Shown here one piece after another: positions 1-11,700 of a stretch of DNA of 64,000 bases. This DNA is from Lepidurus packardi (lineage: Eukaryota > Arthropoda > Branchiopoda > Notostraca > Triopsidae). The notes under the pieces are model-generated. The model was not told the DNA's origin, did no database searches, and saw only the letters and a program-made list of their open reading frames with translations. How positions within the stretch are numbered: position 1 is the stretch's first letter; each line of letters begins with the position of its first letter. The translations under genes were made by a program, and so were the position numbers. The stretch is taken from positions 4,386,375 through 4,450,374 of the forward strand of contig JAKZAN010000002.1 in the NCBI GenBank assembly GCA_023053545.1, in the 5' to 3' direction.

Positions 1-96
1 CCACTCCTACCTGTTTTTATTCCCCTTGTCAGCAACTCCCTTTCAACTACGTAAGAAAGGACTTTTAATTCCAATTCTTTGTTCGTGTCTTTTTAG

Positions 97-2164
97 GACC
101 TTGCGAATCGGGCGGCGCAGTCCGAGGACGAAAACGTCGCACGCCTACTTCCCTCGTTCATCAGCCTAGCAATAGCGTTACCGCCTTAGTTTTCCAAGAC
201 GAGCACACTCTTCTCTCTTCCGGAGCGGGCGACGGGTACGTACAAATAAAATACTTTTTCTTTTCTCCCTTTTTAGCCTTTTTTTCCCCTCGTGTAAGCC
301 TCCCGATTTCAAATTAGCATCCTTCGCAACCACTTACTGACTTAAGGACCAATACCACCTTGATTACTAGAGGAGCTATTGTCCCTCAAGTTTAGGAAGA
401 CATTTCACTATTACCACTCAATAAAGTTGCGCTATTTGGTGCGAGGACCATAACCCCAAGCTTTGTAGTCCCAAGTTAATCCTATTTATGTATAATATGC
501 TACGTGGAATGTTGCTAAATGAGACATTATTTTAATGGGTAATTAGCTACTGTCACGCAGTTTGAATTAAGATGTATAAAGTTTCAGACCATTTTAAATG
601 GGCTTATGTTAAACGAGGTGCCAAGTTTCTGATTAGAGCTGACTTAGCATGTCATCACGCTGTGGTTGTATATATGCTTTAGGTGCATCAAAATGTGGGA
701 CTTACGTAAAGCCTATACAGCTTTTAAAGGTGATCCCGTCCCTAAGCACCGCTTGCCCTACGCGGGCTTGAGTAGTCGCACGGGTTTTTCGAACCTCCTG
801 CTCGACCCGCACAACTCCTCGCGTTTATTTGCCACCTGCCTGGACGATATTATTTACGAGTATAATACAACACAGCCCGAGCCCATTCCAGGTCAGCTTA
901 TTACTTCCTTGCCTTTCTTCTTCTCGATTTTAATCAACTCTGAAACGCCATGCACAAGAGAAGTAAGGTCTTTAATCATTTCCATAAAATATTGCGCGGC
1001 TCCTTGAAGATACTCATTATTTTTGTACTATTTTTCTTTTTCTTTTCTTCATGCAATGGCGAGGGTAGTCCATTATTATTGCGGTCACGAATGCCACAGC
1101 TTTTTTGTCAAAGCTGCCCTAAGCCCCGATGGCGAATATTTGCTGAGTGGTTCCAGCGACGATTCTGCTTACATTTGGACCCTTAATCGCCCCAATCGGG
1201 GACCTCACCCATTAGTCAGGCTTGACGGTCACGGAGCGGAAGTAACTGCAGTCGCGTGGAGTTCTCATGATCTTGGAATGGTAATGCAGAATTTTCTTTC
1301 CTTTTGTTTTCTTGCGGTTTTCGAGTAGTACCAATTATGAGTAACAAAACACTCTCTCCGGCATTTTGCATACAGTTAGTCACTTGCAGCGATGACATAA
1401 AGCATCGGATATGGCGATCTACTAGCGCCTTGGGGAGCAGCAGTTCTCCCCTAGCAAACCCTGACAGCAATTTGCGTATGGATTGGAGAGGAAAAGCTGA
1501 AATGATTGTGAAGCCGTACTCGGCATCCGAGCAAGAACTAAGAGCACATATTTGGTCACTGGGACAACCACAAAGGAAAGTTCGCGGAGGAGCGAGCGGA
1601 TCAATGGCTTCATTTCCGTCGCCCTCGTCAGGTCATACCGCTTCAAGTCCCAAATTATTTGGTACGCCTTCACGATCCCGAAAATCGGGAGCGAAAGCCC
1701 ACCAACAGACGACTCCCAAGACTCCTGAATCTTTAAGGAAGTTTTTACGGTCGGCGAAGTCGACTTCAGCGACGAGTACCGGGCCTCGCCATGCGTCCAC
1801 GACACGCAAACGCTTACTTGAAGAGCCTGAGCCGGGTAATGAGGAGAAAGTCCCTATCCTTGACCTGGTGGACGGAGGTACGGAGCGTGGAATAAGCGAA
1901 CGAGTCTTCCGGCGATTAGATTTAGATCAATCGACCTGTAATAATGAGACACTGCCAGTCGCTGTGGCATCTCTTGGAGAGTCGTCTCCTACTCGTAATT
2001 TGCCTAATTTGGTCCTTGATGGACTTGGCGCCCCTTATCCGAATTTCAGCAAAGACTCACCTGGAAGACTCAAAAGCCCCAAAAAGAAGAAGCCGGATTG
2101 GCTCACCACGTTGCGGCAAGAGAAGATGCGACGTAGCTTACAAATGAACAAATCAAGCCCTTAG
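97..2164 (+). CDS. DTL: Denticleless/CDT2 (DTL), WD40 substrate receptor of CRL4; 5'-partial
   Basis: This is the C-terminal part of the WD40 protein that recruits substrates such as CDT1, p21 and SET8 to the CUL4-DDB1 ubiquitin ligase in the nucleus. Four exons are visible: 97-235, 683-891, 1069-1280 and 1376-2164, all GT-AG with matching phases; earlier exons lie before the window. Family hallmarks seen in order are ALVFQDEHTLLSSGAGDG, the repeat end CIKMWDLRKAYTAF, the ATCLDD..Y repeat, CGHECHSFFVKAALSPDG, LLSGSSDDSAYIW and LVTCSDDIKHRIWR. These match the last WD40 blades of animal CDT2. After about residue 1420 nt the last exon becomes a Ser/Pro/Lys-rich tail of roughly 240 residues ending in KKKKPDW..LRQEKMRR, as in the disordered CDT2 C-terminus. 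I do not see a clear PIP box in the tail. The gene converges on the minus-strand Sidestep gene. Identity is firm; only the 5' exons are missing. Confidence 0.93.
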
Positions 2165-2292
2165 GAAAGCACAAATCTGCTTTTTTTTTTTTATCTTGAA
2201 TGTACAAAATGAATTCCATTTTTCTATTGGATATGTTTTTTTAAAACTTTGTATGGCAAATTGTTACTGATTACCTCACCTGCCATGACAAC

Positions 2293-2298
2293 AATAAA
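2293..2298 (+). promoter_or_regulatory. Poly(A) signal of DTL
   Basis: An AATAAA hexamer lies about 130 nt after the DTL stop codon, on the same strand, at a usual distance for a short 3' UTR. Confidence 0.6.
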
Positions 2299-2670
2299 GC
2301 CATTGACCTAACAAAGGAGGGGGAAACACCTATGAGAAGCTAATGTAGTAGACGTGTCAAAGACCCTAGTTTGCAGTTTTGTTTCAAGGATTGAACCCGG
2401 AAAGGTCATGTTATGCTTCCCGCTCTCGTGCGGAGGCTACGTAATTGCGAACTCTTGAACTGCTACGCGGCACACGCTCATAACGAAGGTGCCAAATACC
2501 CCTCCCTTCCTTATCACGTGCGGGATTATGCCGTACTAATATTGTAAAGCTTCAAAGCTTGTTGTGCTCGCAGAGCACGGAATTTGGTGGTAATTGCTGC
2601 GTCGGGCGTCGCGTTAGGAAACATGGCATGAAAAAGGAGACATCGAAGGGTAGACGGAGAAAATTCTGGG

Positions 2671-2676
2671 TTTATT
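2671..2676 (-). promoter_or_regulatory. Poly(A) signal of the Sidestep-like gene
   Basis: TTTATT on the plus strand, that is AATAAA on the minus strand, about 110 nt after the stop codon of the Sidestep-like gene. Confidence 0.55.
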
Positions 2677-2784
2677 TCTTGCGTTCATCAGTATAATAAC
2701 GAAAGATTATACACCATAGTTATCGAAAAGCAGTTTTTTTTCTTCCATTTTTGGGGGAGGGTAAAATGTTTTCAAAGTTTTTCT

Positions 2785-5700
2785 TCATAACGAGCTTTCA
2801 GATGGAAGCGTTGGCATGTTGCGAATGTGTGGAGTTCCAGTTGTCATAGTAGTCATAGTGGCAGCTGCCGCAGCAGGAAGGAATCCGTTGGGATTTGTTA
2901 AAATTGCTTTGGGTTTCTGCTGTGGTCGGAGTGTGTAGAATTGCTGTGGCCAACCCAAAAGAAAAGAATATTCCCAAGTTATTACAGCGCCATTGTAAGA
3001 AACTCTCTTTTAGCAAGAATACATAAAAAAAATCTGACAAAGAAAATAATAACTATGAGAATTTAGTGTCAAGAATATGCAGACCACGCTTTAAATTCTA
3101 GCAAGAACGATATGTCGCACGTTTTTTGTCGATAAATATTCGTTGAAATTACAGGAAAGCATGCGAAGTTGTCAATACAATCACGGGGAGGGACCGGGCG
3201 GTTTAGTATTTTGAAAAAAAGGGTGCTTGTCTTTTGACCTCGATTCGGTTATATAGAGGGGAGTACCGTACGTTGTGGAAGAAACATGAAAGATATCGTT
3301 CTTGACAGCTTTTTTGTGCCCCTTTCGGGTAAGCTCAAGTTGATTTTGAAGTGTCAGTTCTTCTTTTAAACAGGAAAATAAAGAGAAAAGAGAGAGAAAA
3401 GGCGTGGGATTTCTTATAAGGGGATTACGTACCGAGGTATTTCTGTTGGGCGGTGGTCCCCAGCCGTCTTCGTCTGGTGAAGTATCGGGTGGACGACCCA
3501 AATGCGGTCGGTGTATCGCTGGCCGTTCGTGGGTAGTAGATAAGGCCAAGCCTCGAAGTGCTGAGCCTATTAGTTTCTGTATGTTATTGTTTTGTCTTCC
3601 CTTTATCAAGGCTCTTGAAGTGGCATACGTATAAATCCCGAATAAAGGTCAAACACAGAAATGCCATGAAACTTTATCCTTTAGGTCAGATTAATTTACT
3701 AGACTAGTTTCTTCAATAATCTTTTTCAATAATACGCTTGAGCAATATTAGTAATATACTTTCCTAACATTGTACTTTATCGTTCGAATATTGTTTTACT
3801 GCATTGACGAACAAATTAGACGCTGGTTGGCTTAAAAATGGCTGCCGATCTATTGGTGCCATGTTTAGCTGGTGAAACTAGTGAAAATGCTTGTTCGAGT
3901 TCTTTAGTAGCGTTTAACAATGCTTTCATGTTGATTGGGGAACAAAGTTCCAAATCTAACCAGAAAGTTTTCTTTGGTTACGGTGAGATATTGCAATACT
4001 ATAAGAAAGGAAAGCCAAAGAAAAAAAGGAGTGAACGGAAATCAAGGAAGGAAAGTTACGTGTTTAATGTTTAAATCCAGTTATTTATAGGCTACAAAGC
4101 TTGCACTGTAAATCCAATACAATGAAGGCATTGACGGGTTCCAAAATACGATCATGGGACAATTGGTTCTTGGACTAACAGGCAATTTCCAAAGCAAGGC
4201 GAACATTTCGCCAGGATGGTTTTTGCCCCCTATTGTTTCTAGGTTCTTGTTCCCATACCATGTCTTAGCATAATTGATCATTAGACAATGTAACAGAGTA
4301 AATTACGGTACTTTCAAGCACTAGAAATACGAGCCATTGCAGCTTATCCCTACCTTAATAGGCTAATATACCAAGCTCTACCTTTGCAATTTATAGTCTA
4401 ACGGCTGCCATTTAGATTTTTTGAAAACTCACTCAGGGAAATCTTTAACTAATTACATCAATGTAATTTAGATTTGGCCGACATTGTTAAAATGCGTTTC
4501 ATAATATATGGCCCTTTTTAAGCAAATGTTGGAAAACATGTGTAAACTTACCTGTTCCGAGGTCTCCTAACAAGATATCAGGTTCGTGCATCTGGTAGTT
4601 AACAGGGAGTCGCCCGTTAACTTTCGCATGTTCCACAGGATTACACAAAGAAGACCCTGAAGAATTGGGCCTAGTGAAAGTTCCCGTGGTGGACGCTAGG
4701 TCTGTCTGGTGGCCTGCCAATCGGTTCTGTTCCTCGGTGCGTTGACGTTGTTTCTGCTTGCGCTGTACCACAATCGCTACGGTCAATACAACGACCAATA
4801 ACGTGGCGGCTGCTCCGATGAGAATCGCTAGCAATGGTGTCATTTGGAACTTGGATACCATCCCAGTCGAAGCTGATACTATTAACGATAAACACCAAGC
4901 CCGAGAGAAAATGTAGTTTAGAAATCTGGTACAAAATTTGGTATCAGCGAAAACCAAAAACAACTGTGAAGGACGACATACCTATGTGCTTTTCGGGTGC
5001 ACGTAAGGTCATACCTTCTAGAGCCACTTCTTCGCTACGACCTTTGGCATTAATAGCGTAGACGTGTAGGAGGAAGGCCGAGTCCGCTTCCAACCCTTGG
5101 ACGATGAACCAAGGCTGGGTACTCGTCAAGGACGTTCGCAAGGCCCGGGTCGTGGGATGAAGTACGTCTACTCCAAACCGCTGTTCTAGTCCGCCGTCGA
5201 AGGCTTCAATACAATCCACTCGGACGGAATCCGCACTACGGTTGTGGACTGTACAGTTTTGAGGTACGCCTGGCTTGCCTTTTGAGAACAACTGTTAAGT
5301 ATATGACGAGTGCGTGGAGGTAGACTACATTGAAAGCAGAGATATACCTTACCTGCGGGTACGATTTGGAAGACGCAAGGATCAATGGTGTCGCCTACAA
5401 TATTGGAAGCCCAGCACGCTACTAGACCGTATTCGAGATCAGTGCGTGGCGTGTACGTTAACGTACTAGCCGAGCCTTGCACTTTCAACTTGGCACGCGT
5501 GGTCGACAACAACATGGGCTCGCCTACTAAACGTATCAAGTTTCCTTTTGACTGATTTTTAACGTCAAAGGGTCCAAGATGTACCTGATTTCGTTAGTGC
5601 GCTTAGGTCTTTCTGAGAGGTTTTACTCAGCGAGGAGGAGCCGAGAAACGTCCACCAGAAATGCACTTCGGACGACGGGTCGGCATCCATTCGACAGGTT

Positions 5701-8700
5701 AGCGTCGCCGATTCATGTCTAGCCACGCCCGTGGGGCGCTGGTTCTCAGTCTGACATCTCGGCACGTCTGTTTTCAATACCGTATGCTCATTATAAGAGA
5801 AATCCGCATTAATGTACATGATACATACACTGAACCCTAAGGTTCACAGGAGGACTAGTTACTTCGCCTCGGATATTGGCAGCAATGCAGGTATATTTCC
5901 CGGCTCTGCTTCGGGTCACGCGTTGCAGTACTAGACTGACATTACTCATTATCACGCCCACTGAAGCATTGTGCCACAAAGGCAAGCCCTATAAATACGG
6001 TCATAAAAAATTCATAAGAGTGGGCCAAGAGTGACAAAAAGCCCTTAAAAGCTGCTACAGGAGGCAAAACAGTATGGCTGCCTGGGTAATAAAGAAAGAG
6101 CCCACTTCATTGACTTTCATACGACTCATTCCATGAGCCATTCAGTCTGTCTTTTCCGCATATACTAAGCCCCGGAAAACTTATTGGAAAGCTCCAAGTC
6201 AACGGCCTGTAAGCTTCCCTCCCATCGATTTGATGTTACCGGCTGCCGTTTTCTTAAAGAAGCTCAACTAATGGTCCAACAGAAATCAATTAAACTTGAT
6301 TGCTGCCTAGAAACGTTTAATCCTACTCTACTCCCCCTCAGTCATGTCTAACCTTATGGGTTTAGACGCTAGACCATAGAATGGTTATTCTTCGAGCGCT
6401 AATTCCACAGAACCGAGTGCGTACCAGAATCCATGACGCCAGTATTTCGTAATAGTCGGCTCAAAGCATCTAGTTTCACTTATAGTACCTTTTTACAGTT
6501 TTTGTGATGTAATCTTCTCTAAATTGATACGTCACACGATATATGGGCTAATTTCAAGCAATCTGGAGCCTAAACTAAAGATTTTATGACGTCAGAATCA
6601 CTCGTTCTATCGACATGGTGTCAATATGCCTCCACTCGTAAAACCTCTTTGCTCGGGCACGAGAAAAGATAAAAGTAGAGAGTTTTTCTCTTTTTTACTT
6701 ACGTTGTGTGTCCATGCTAGACGATGGACGGGCGGATTGGCGCGGATATGACATTCAAAGTACATGTCGTCACCTTCTTTGATGTCGTCGGGGTTGATGT
6801 TATTACCCATTGCAAGACGCACGAGAGGCGGATCTGTAACGTAAGAAAGGCAGCCGAGGATGAAATTTCCGTAAGATATCACAGACTTGCCTTAGATTGC
6901 TCATACATACTTTGCGCTCGGTAAGGGAATAAAATAAATACTGATTCTTGCTGGTGCTATCCCGTCAAAAAGAGAAACGCTGCTATAAATTCTATAAATT
7001 CCTTTTCCATAGGTAAACCTTTTTTCCCAGGCGAAACTCATTTGCGTAAGCTTGACAAAGTCTCTTGTAGCTACCAAACGCTGACTGTCGCGGAATTCCG
7101 GGATGAATTTATCTCACGAGACAGAAAAAAACAGAGAGCCCAATTTTTTTACCCTTGTATTATTTTAGCCTTTGACAGAATATAAGAGAGCGACAAAAGG
7201 CAGAGATACTTAAAAGAGGCTCAGCTCTGGTTATTGTCTTAATTGCTGTACGAGCAATGTGGTCGTTCTAGAGAGGTTAGAACTGAACCGACTCAAGTTG
7301 CTTTAGATTCGTTAAGAGTTACGTTGTTTGAGTTGGCGGAGCTGAAAAGCCCCATGGATGTCATTTATAAAGTACTTAAAGTCATAAACGGATCCATCTC
7401 ATGAATAATTTGGGAGCAAACACTTAGCTCTCTCGCCTATCCCCTTTTAAGAATTCGCGCGTGAAAAACCCACTTTTGCACTTGCCCCTTTCTGCTCGAA
7501 GCCAAAGCAAACTCGACCCCGAGCTTTCCAAACTTGCTTAATTACTTTTCGGAAAGGAGATTTAACCATTTACACGGCAGGATGCACACACAAACATACA
7601 AAGGGCCAAAAGCCAAGCGACGGGGATTCTGCTCATGCTGATTGTAGCGGCGTAAAACAAGTCATGTCAATTTTAATGGAAGCGCCTAATAAGAGAAAAT
7701 ACCCTACACCCTTCCGAAAGAAGTTAGAAAAAGGCAATAAAAACTAACTACCCCCAACTTACATTGAACGTCAAGTTTCCAAGAATCCTCCATCGCGCTG
7801 TTGAGCAAATGCGGATTCTCTGCCCGACACGTCATGTGACGGCCGTCGTCCTCCGCCGTGGGTACGAATGTCAAAACGCTTAATGTCACATTTCCTTCTT
7901 CGGTACTCTGCTTCCAGAAAACAAATATTATAATAAAAGCCCAATCCATGACGAATGTTAGACGGAAATCCTGTGAAACTTCCTTCACGAGCTTCCTTAG
8001 GATCGATTATAATATTAATTAGTGGAGGGTTAGGCCACCGCAGGTGTATGGGGTACGTTGAAGGTAGTTCTTAACTTTTATCATAATGGCTGCATCAATT
8101 AGGCTCTGGTTTCGTTTGATTAGGAGAGGCCGTACACAGTCGTTTAGAATGTGCACTGCAAAAAAGGCGAAATCGTTACCGTAGTTTTGGCTTGCTTGAT
8201 TTGACGACTGCCGCGCCACCAGGTGATCATGGCCGCAGGACGGGACCCTAAAGCCCTACAGCGTAGTTCTTGGTTCTGATCGGCTACCAAACTGCCTCTG
8301 GACATGCTAGTGCCGCCGGGAACGACCGGGCTAAGGACTTCGACTTGCAATGGACGCACTGTTTTATGTATTTGGCGGGGCGGGGTAGAAAAAAACAAAC
8401 AAAAGAAAAGAAATGTCAGTTTTCTGCAGAGAAAAGAAAAGGTTAGGAGGACAAACGAGTCTTACGGAGAAGTTCAAGCGTGACGTATTTCATGGACGGA
8501 GCCACGAAAGGGCTCGATGAAGCTTGACACGTAAAAGTGTCGTGTAAGTGGTGCCGTCCCACGCGCGGGAACACCAAGCGATTCGTGACCATTTCATTGG
8601 ATCGGCCGTCGGTACTGTTGTCGATCAACTGTCCACCATACCACCAACTGACCCACGGTTGCGGATTACCTATTGAAGGAACATTATAGTCTCCAAACTC

Positions 8701-11700
8701 CTTTTCCTTGGCCTCATGCCAATTGTCGAACAGAGGACTAGAAAGGCCCAGAAAGTGGTCAACTTGCCTCCGATGGCTTTGCATGTAAGAATGAGATCAC
8801 CGCCCTCTTCAAGTGGTCCTGCCACCGAGCGTATTTCGCGGGAAGTAGTATCCAGGATGACCAATGACGTCGGAGGGTCTGGATCGAAACAAGTATTACA
8901 TAAAGACCAAAGGTTTCAAGGAACCGGACGCATTCTCTTTCGTTTACCAACAATGACGAGCTGGTACTTGAAGTTGCGAGTGGGGGAGTCCCGGTAATCC
9001 ACTCGGCAGCGGTAAAAGCCGGCATCTTCTCTTGTCACATTGAGAATTTGTAGTCGGGACGGTTTGGAAACTACGCCGGTTAACGGGCCGATACCACTAC
9101 TGGTTCCTGTTCCTATTGTTCCGGAGCCAGCAGACGTCGTTCCGACTGCAGTACTGGAGCCAAGCAAAAAGAAGGCTCGACTTCCCAGACGCCGCTCATC
9201 CCACCAATGTCTTCCGGCGCTTACCCTTCTACCCCGCACATCGAAACTGTCGTAGAGACACAAGTTTGAGATCAAGACACTTTATACAAGTGACAGCCAC
9301 ATATTTATGACTGGCGCAACCGCTTATTGCTGCACCAAAAATAAAAGAAAACCGTTTCCCATTTGCTGCTACCCCGGATTTGCCCAAAAGATACCAGCGT
9401 CATACCCTGATTGGCTGTTGCACTGACAGAACATGCCGCGGGACACGGAATGTCGGACCATCGTTACCTCCGCAAAGCAAAGGGTTTTGTAGCCAGTCAT
9501 GCGATAGCTTGCTTCACTTGATGGATCCTGTTGGATACGGGAATTCGGCTGTCAAACTAATAGCAGCTTCAAGGTTTAGAATAACGTCAGCAGTTACACA
9601 TTCGGAAGTAAACGGACACCCACACTCGCATAGGCAACCCAACCCGGCTACTAAGTAATTGCTTCATATTGTTTCACAGGGCTTAAATTTCTTCCATTAC
9701 GGATTATGGTCACTGAGAAATTGCCTCGTCCTTCAGAAGGTCAGAGTATACAATTTCCATGCTTACCAGGGAAAACCTGACAATTGGATGAGCTGGAGTG
9801 TTTCCCAGTATTACTTAAAACCTTTACGTGTTCCTTTATTCTCCCTGTAGAAGGGCAAATAAGTTTTGTTTCCTCCACAAAAACTTGAGGGTTAAATGTC
9901 CCGTTTTAAGGGTTTAGGTAATCCCGCCCTCTCTTAGTCAGGAGAACTGTATCTGTGCAGCTCATTTCTAGTGTTGTCAAACTACTCCGCCGTAAAACAG
10001 ACAAGCATAGGAGCAACAATGACGCGCTTTAATTGGTTTGTTTACACAGCCTTAAAACTAGTTTAGCTGTCCCAACACTCCCTCATATTTCCAAAAAGGC
10101 TTCTAACTAAGGTGATCCTATTATGAGGGACAATAGAAGGTGGTTATTGTTGCACAAAAGCCAGGGCAAAAGTGGATGGCTTGGGGGGCTATGAAAGTCT
10201 GCCGAGACTTTTTTGCTCTTTTTTTTTTTTTTTAGATGTAAAGCCTATAGATCTTTCTTAAATAGCACGGGTGGCTGGGTTTTGTTTCGTAGATGAAATG
10301 AAGCCTCAAAGAGGCATTAGTGGTCTTAAAACGCTCGCTGCTTTGATTTTCTCATTTCCCCGAGTCCCCAGCCCACGCAAGCTCCCGTGCGATTTACTTA
10401 TCTCCATGCATGCTGATCACAGCGAGAGAGGGGAGGGGTTATGTTATTTGGCTCTTCTCACACGCAAGATGCAATATAAAAGAAAATGATGCAATGCACA
10501 CAGCCTCACCAAAGTTCAGAAGAACAGAGCGAAGCGAATTTCCCGCGGGAGATTTATAGAATCGCATTCATTCGTTTTATATTCCTTCGATGCTGCATTG
10601 CATTGTAAAACGCCCCGTGAATTTGGGGGAGGAAAAAAATGGCAAACACACTGTTGTGAACTTCCTCCGAGCCTAGGAGTTTTCTTTTTTTCACTTTTCC
10701 CAGGCAATAATTTGAGGGGAGTTCCGTTTCTCGGTTTCCCATGCCAAATTTTGAGAAGCAGATCGGATACATTTTTTATACTAAATTTATCTCCTTTGGC
10801 AAAGGAACGATGGTCCAGTTTATTTTCCTATTTTTTTCTATTTTTTTTTTTTTGGAAAACGTGTTGGGTACGCTATTGATTTCTCGCTAGCAACTTTTTC
10901 TATTACATAGTAAAGGTGTGAGTGGGTACATGGACATTTCGTTCTCTATACTCTATCTGGCGTTAGGCGGTACTTTTTTCTTCTTTTTACCTGTAAATGG
11001 GTTTTCGATCAGGATCGAAGAACCATAGCACCAAATAGGCTCCGTCTTCCGCAGGAGGGACCGGGCCCGCCGTACGACTCGGTCCGTCATTCTGTGGCTG
11101 GTCCCATTCTCCGTAGTAATAGGATTCGTCCTTGTACTCTTCAGTCTCCTCCTCACCTTCGCTTTCCACTTTTGCTTTCTCATCATGGAATCTGGGATTC
11201 ATGCGGGATGAACTCGTATCGGGGACTCCCCCAGGGCGAAGGGGTTTGGCACTGGTCGTGGTTGCAGTTGTGGAACTTGACATCCAAAGTCCGGGTCGTG
11301 CAGCGGGGGGAAAGGCAGTCATGGCCTCCGGGCGATAGTAACCAGCCGCTACTCGCCCCCAGGGCTGCTGTTGCTGCTGGTGTTGGTGGCCGTGCTGAGA
11401 GCTGGTTATGGTACCAGCAGCGCCGGATGGCAGATGTTGAACGACGTCGCATGGAAGTTCCACTTTGTCACCCACCAACACGTGCACTTCCGTAACGGGC
11501 ACTGAAATAGAAGCAGAAAAGAAGGATAAATTACGAGCTTTCTTATTACGCTCCTCCCATCCGGACCACACAACTCTGTAATAGATTCTAGTTGTCGCAC
11601 TGTCTTGCACGAAAAGTATTTATTTTTTACTAGTTGCATTTGTTTTTGTTTTTTTACCATTGCATTTAAATGCAATTTGACTTGGACCGCATTGCAGCTT

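Larger units (their letters stand above)
2165..2784. other. Convergent 3' gap between DTL and the Sidestep-like gene
   Basis: About 620 bp between two stop codons facing each other. It contains the AATAAA of DTL and, on the minus strand, the AATAAA of the Sidestep-like gene. I see no coding sequence here. Confidence 0.6.

Noticed and set aside
11094..11495. Plus-strand open frames opposite the first Ig exon of the Sidestep gene
   Set aside because: Antisense shadows of a GC-rich coding exon; no domain, while the minus strand carries a consistent Ig domain.
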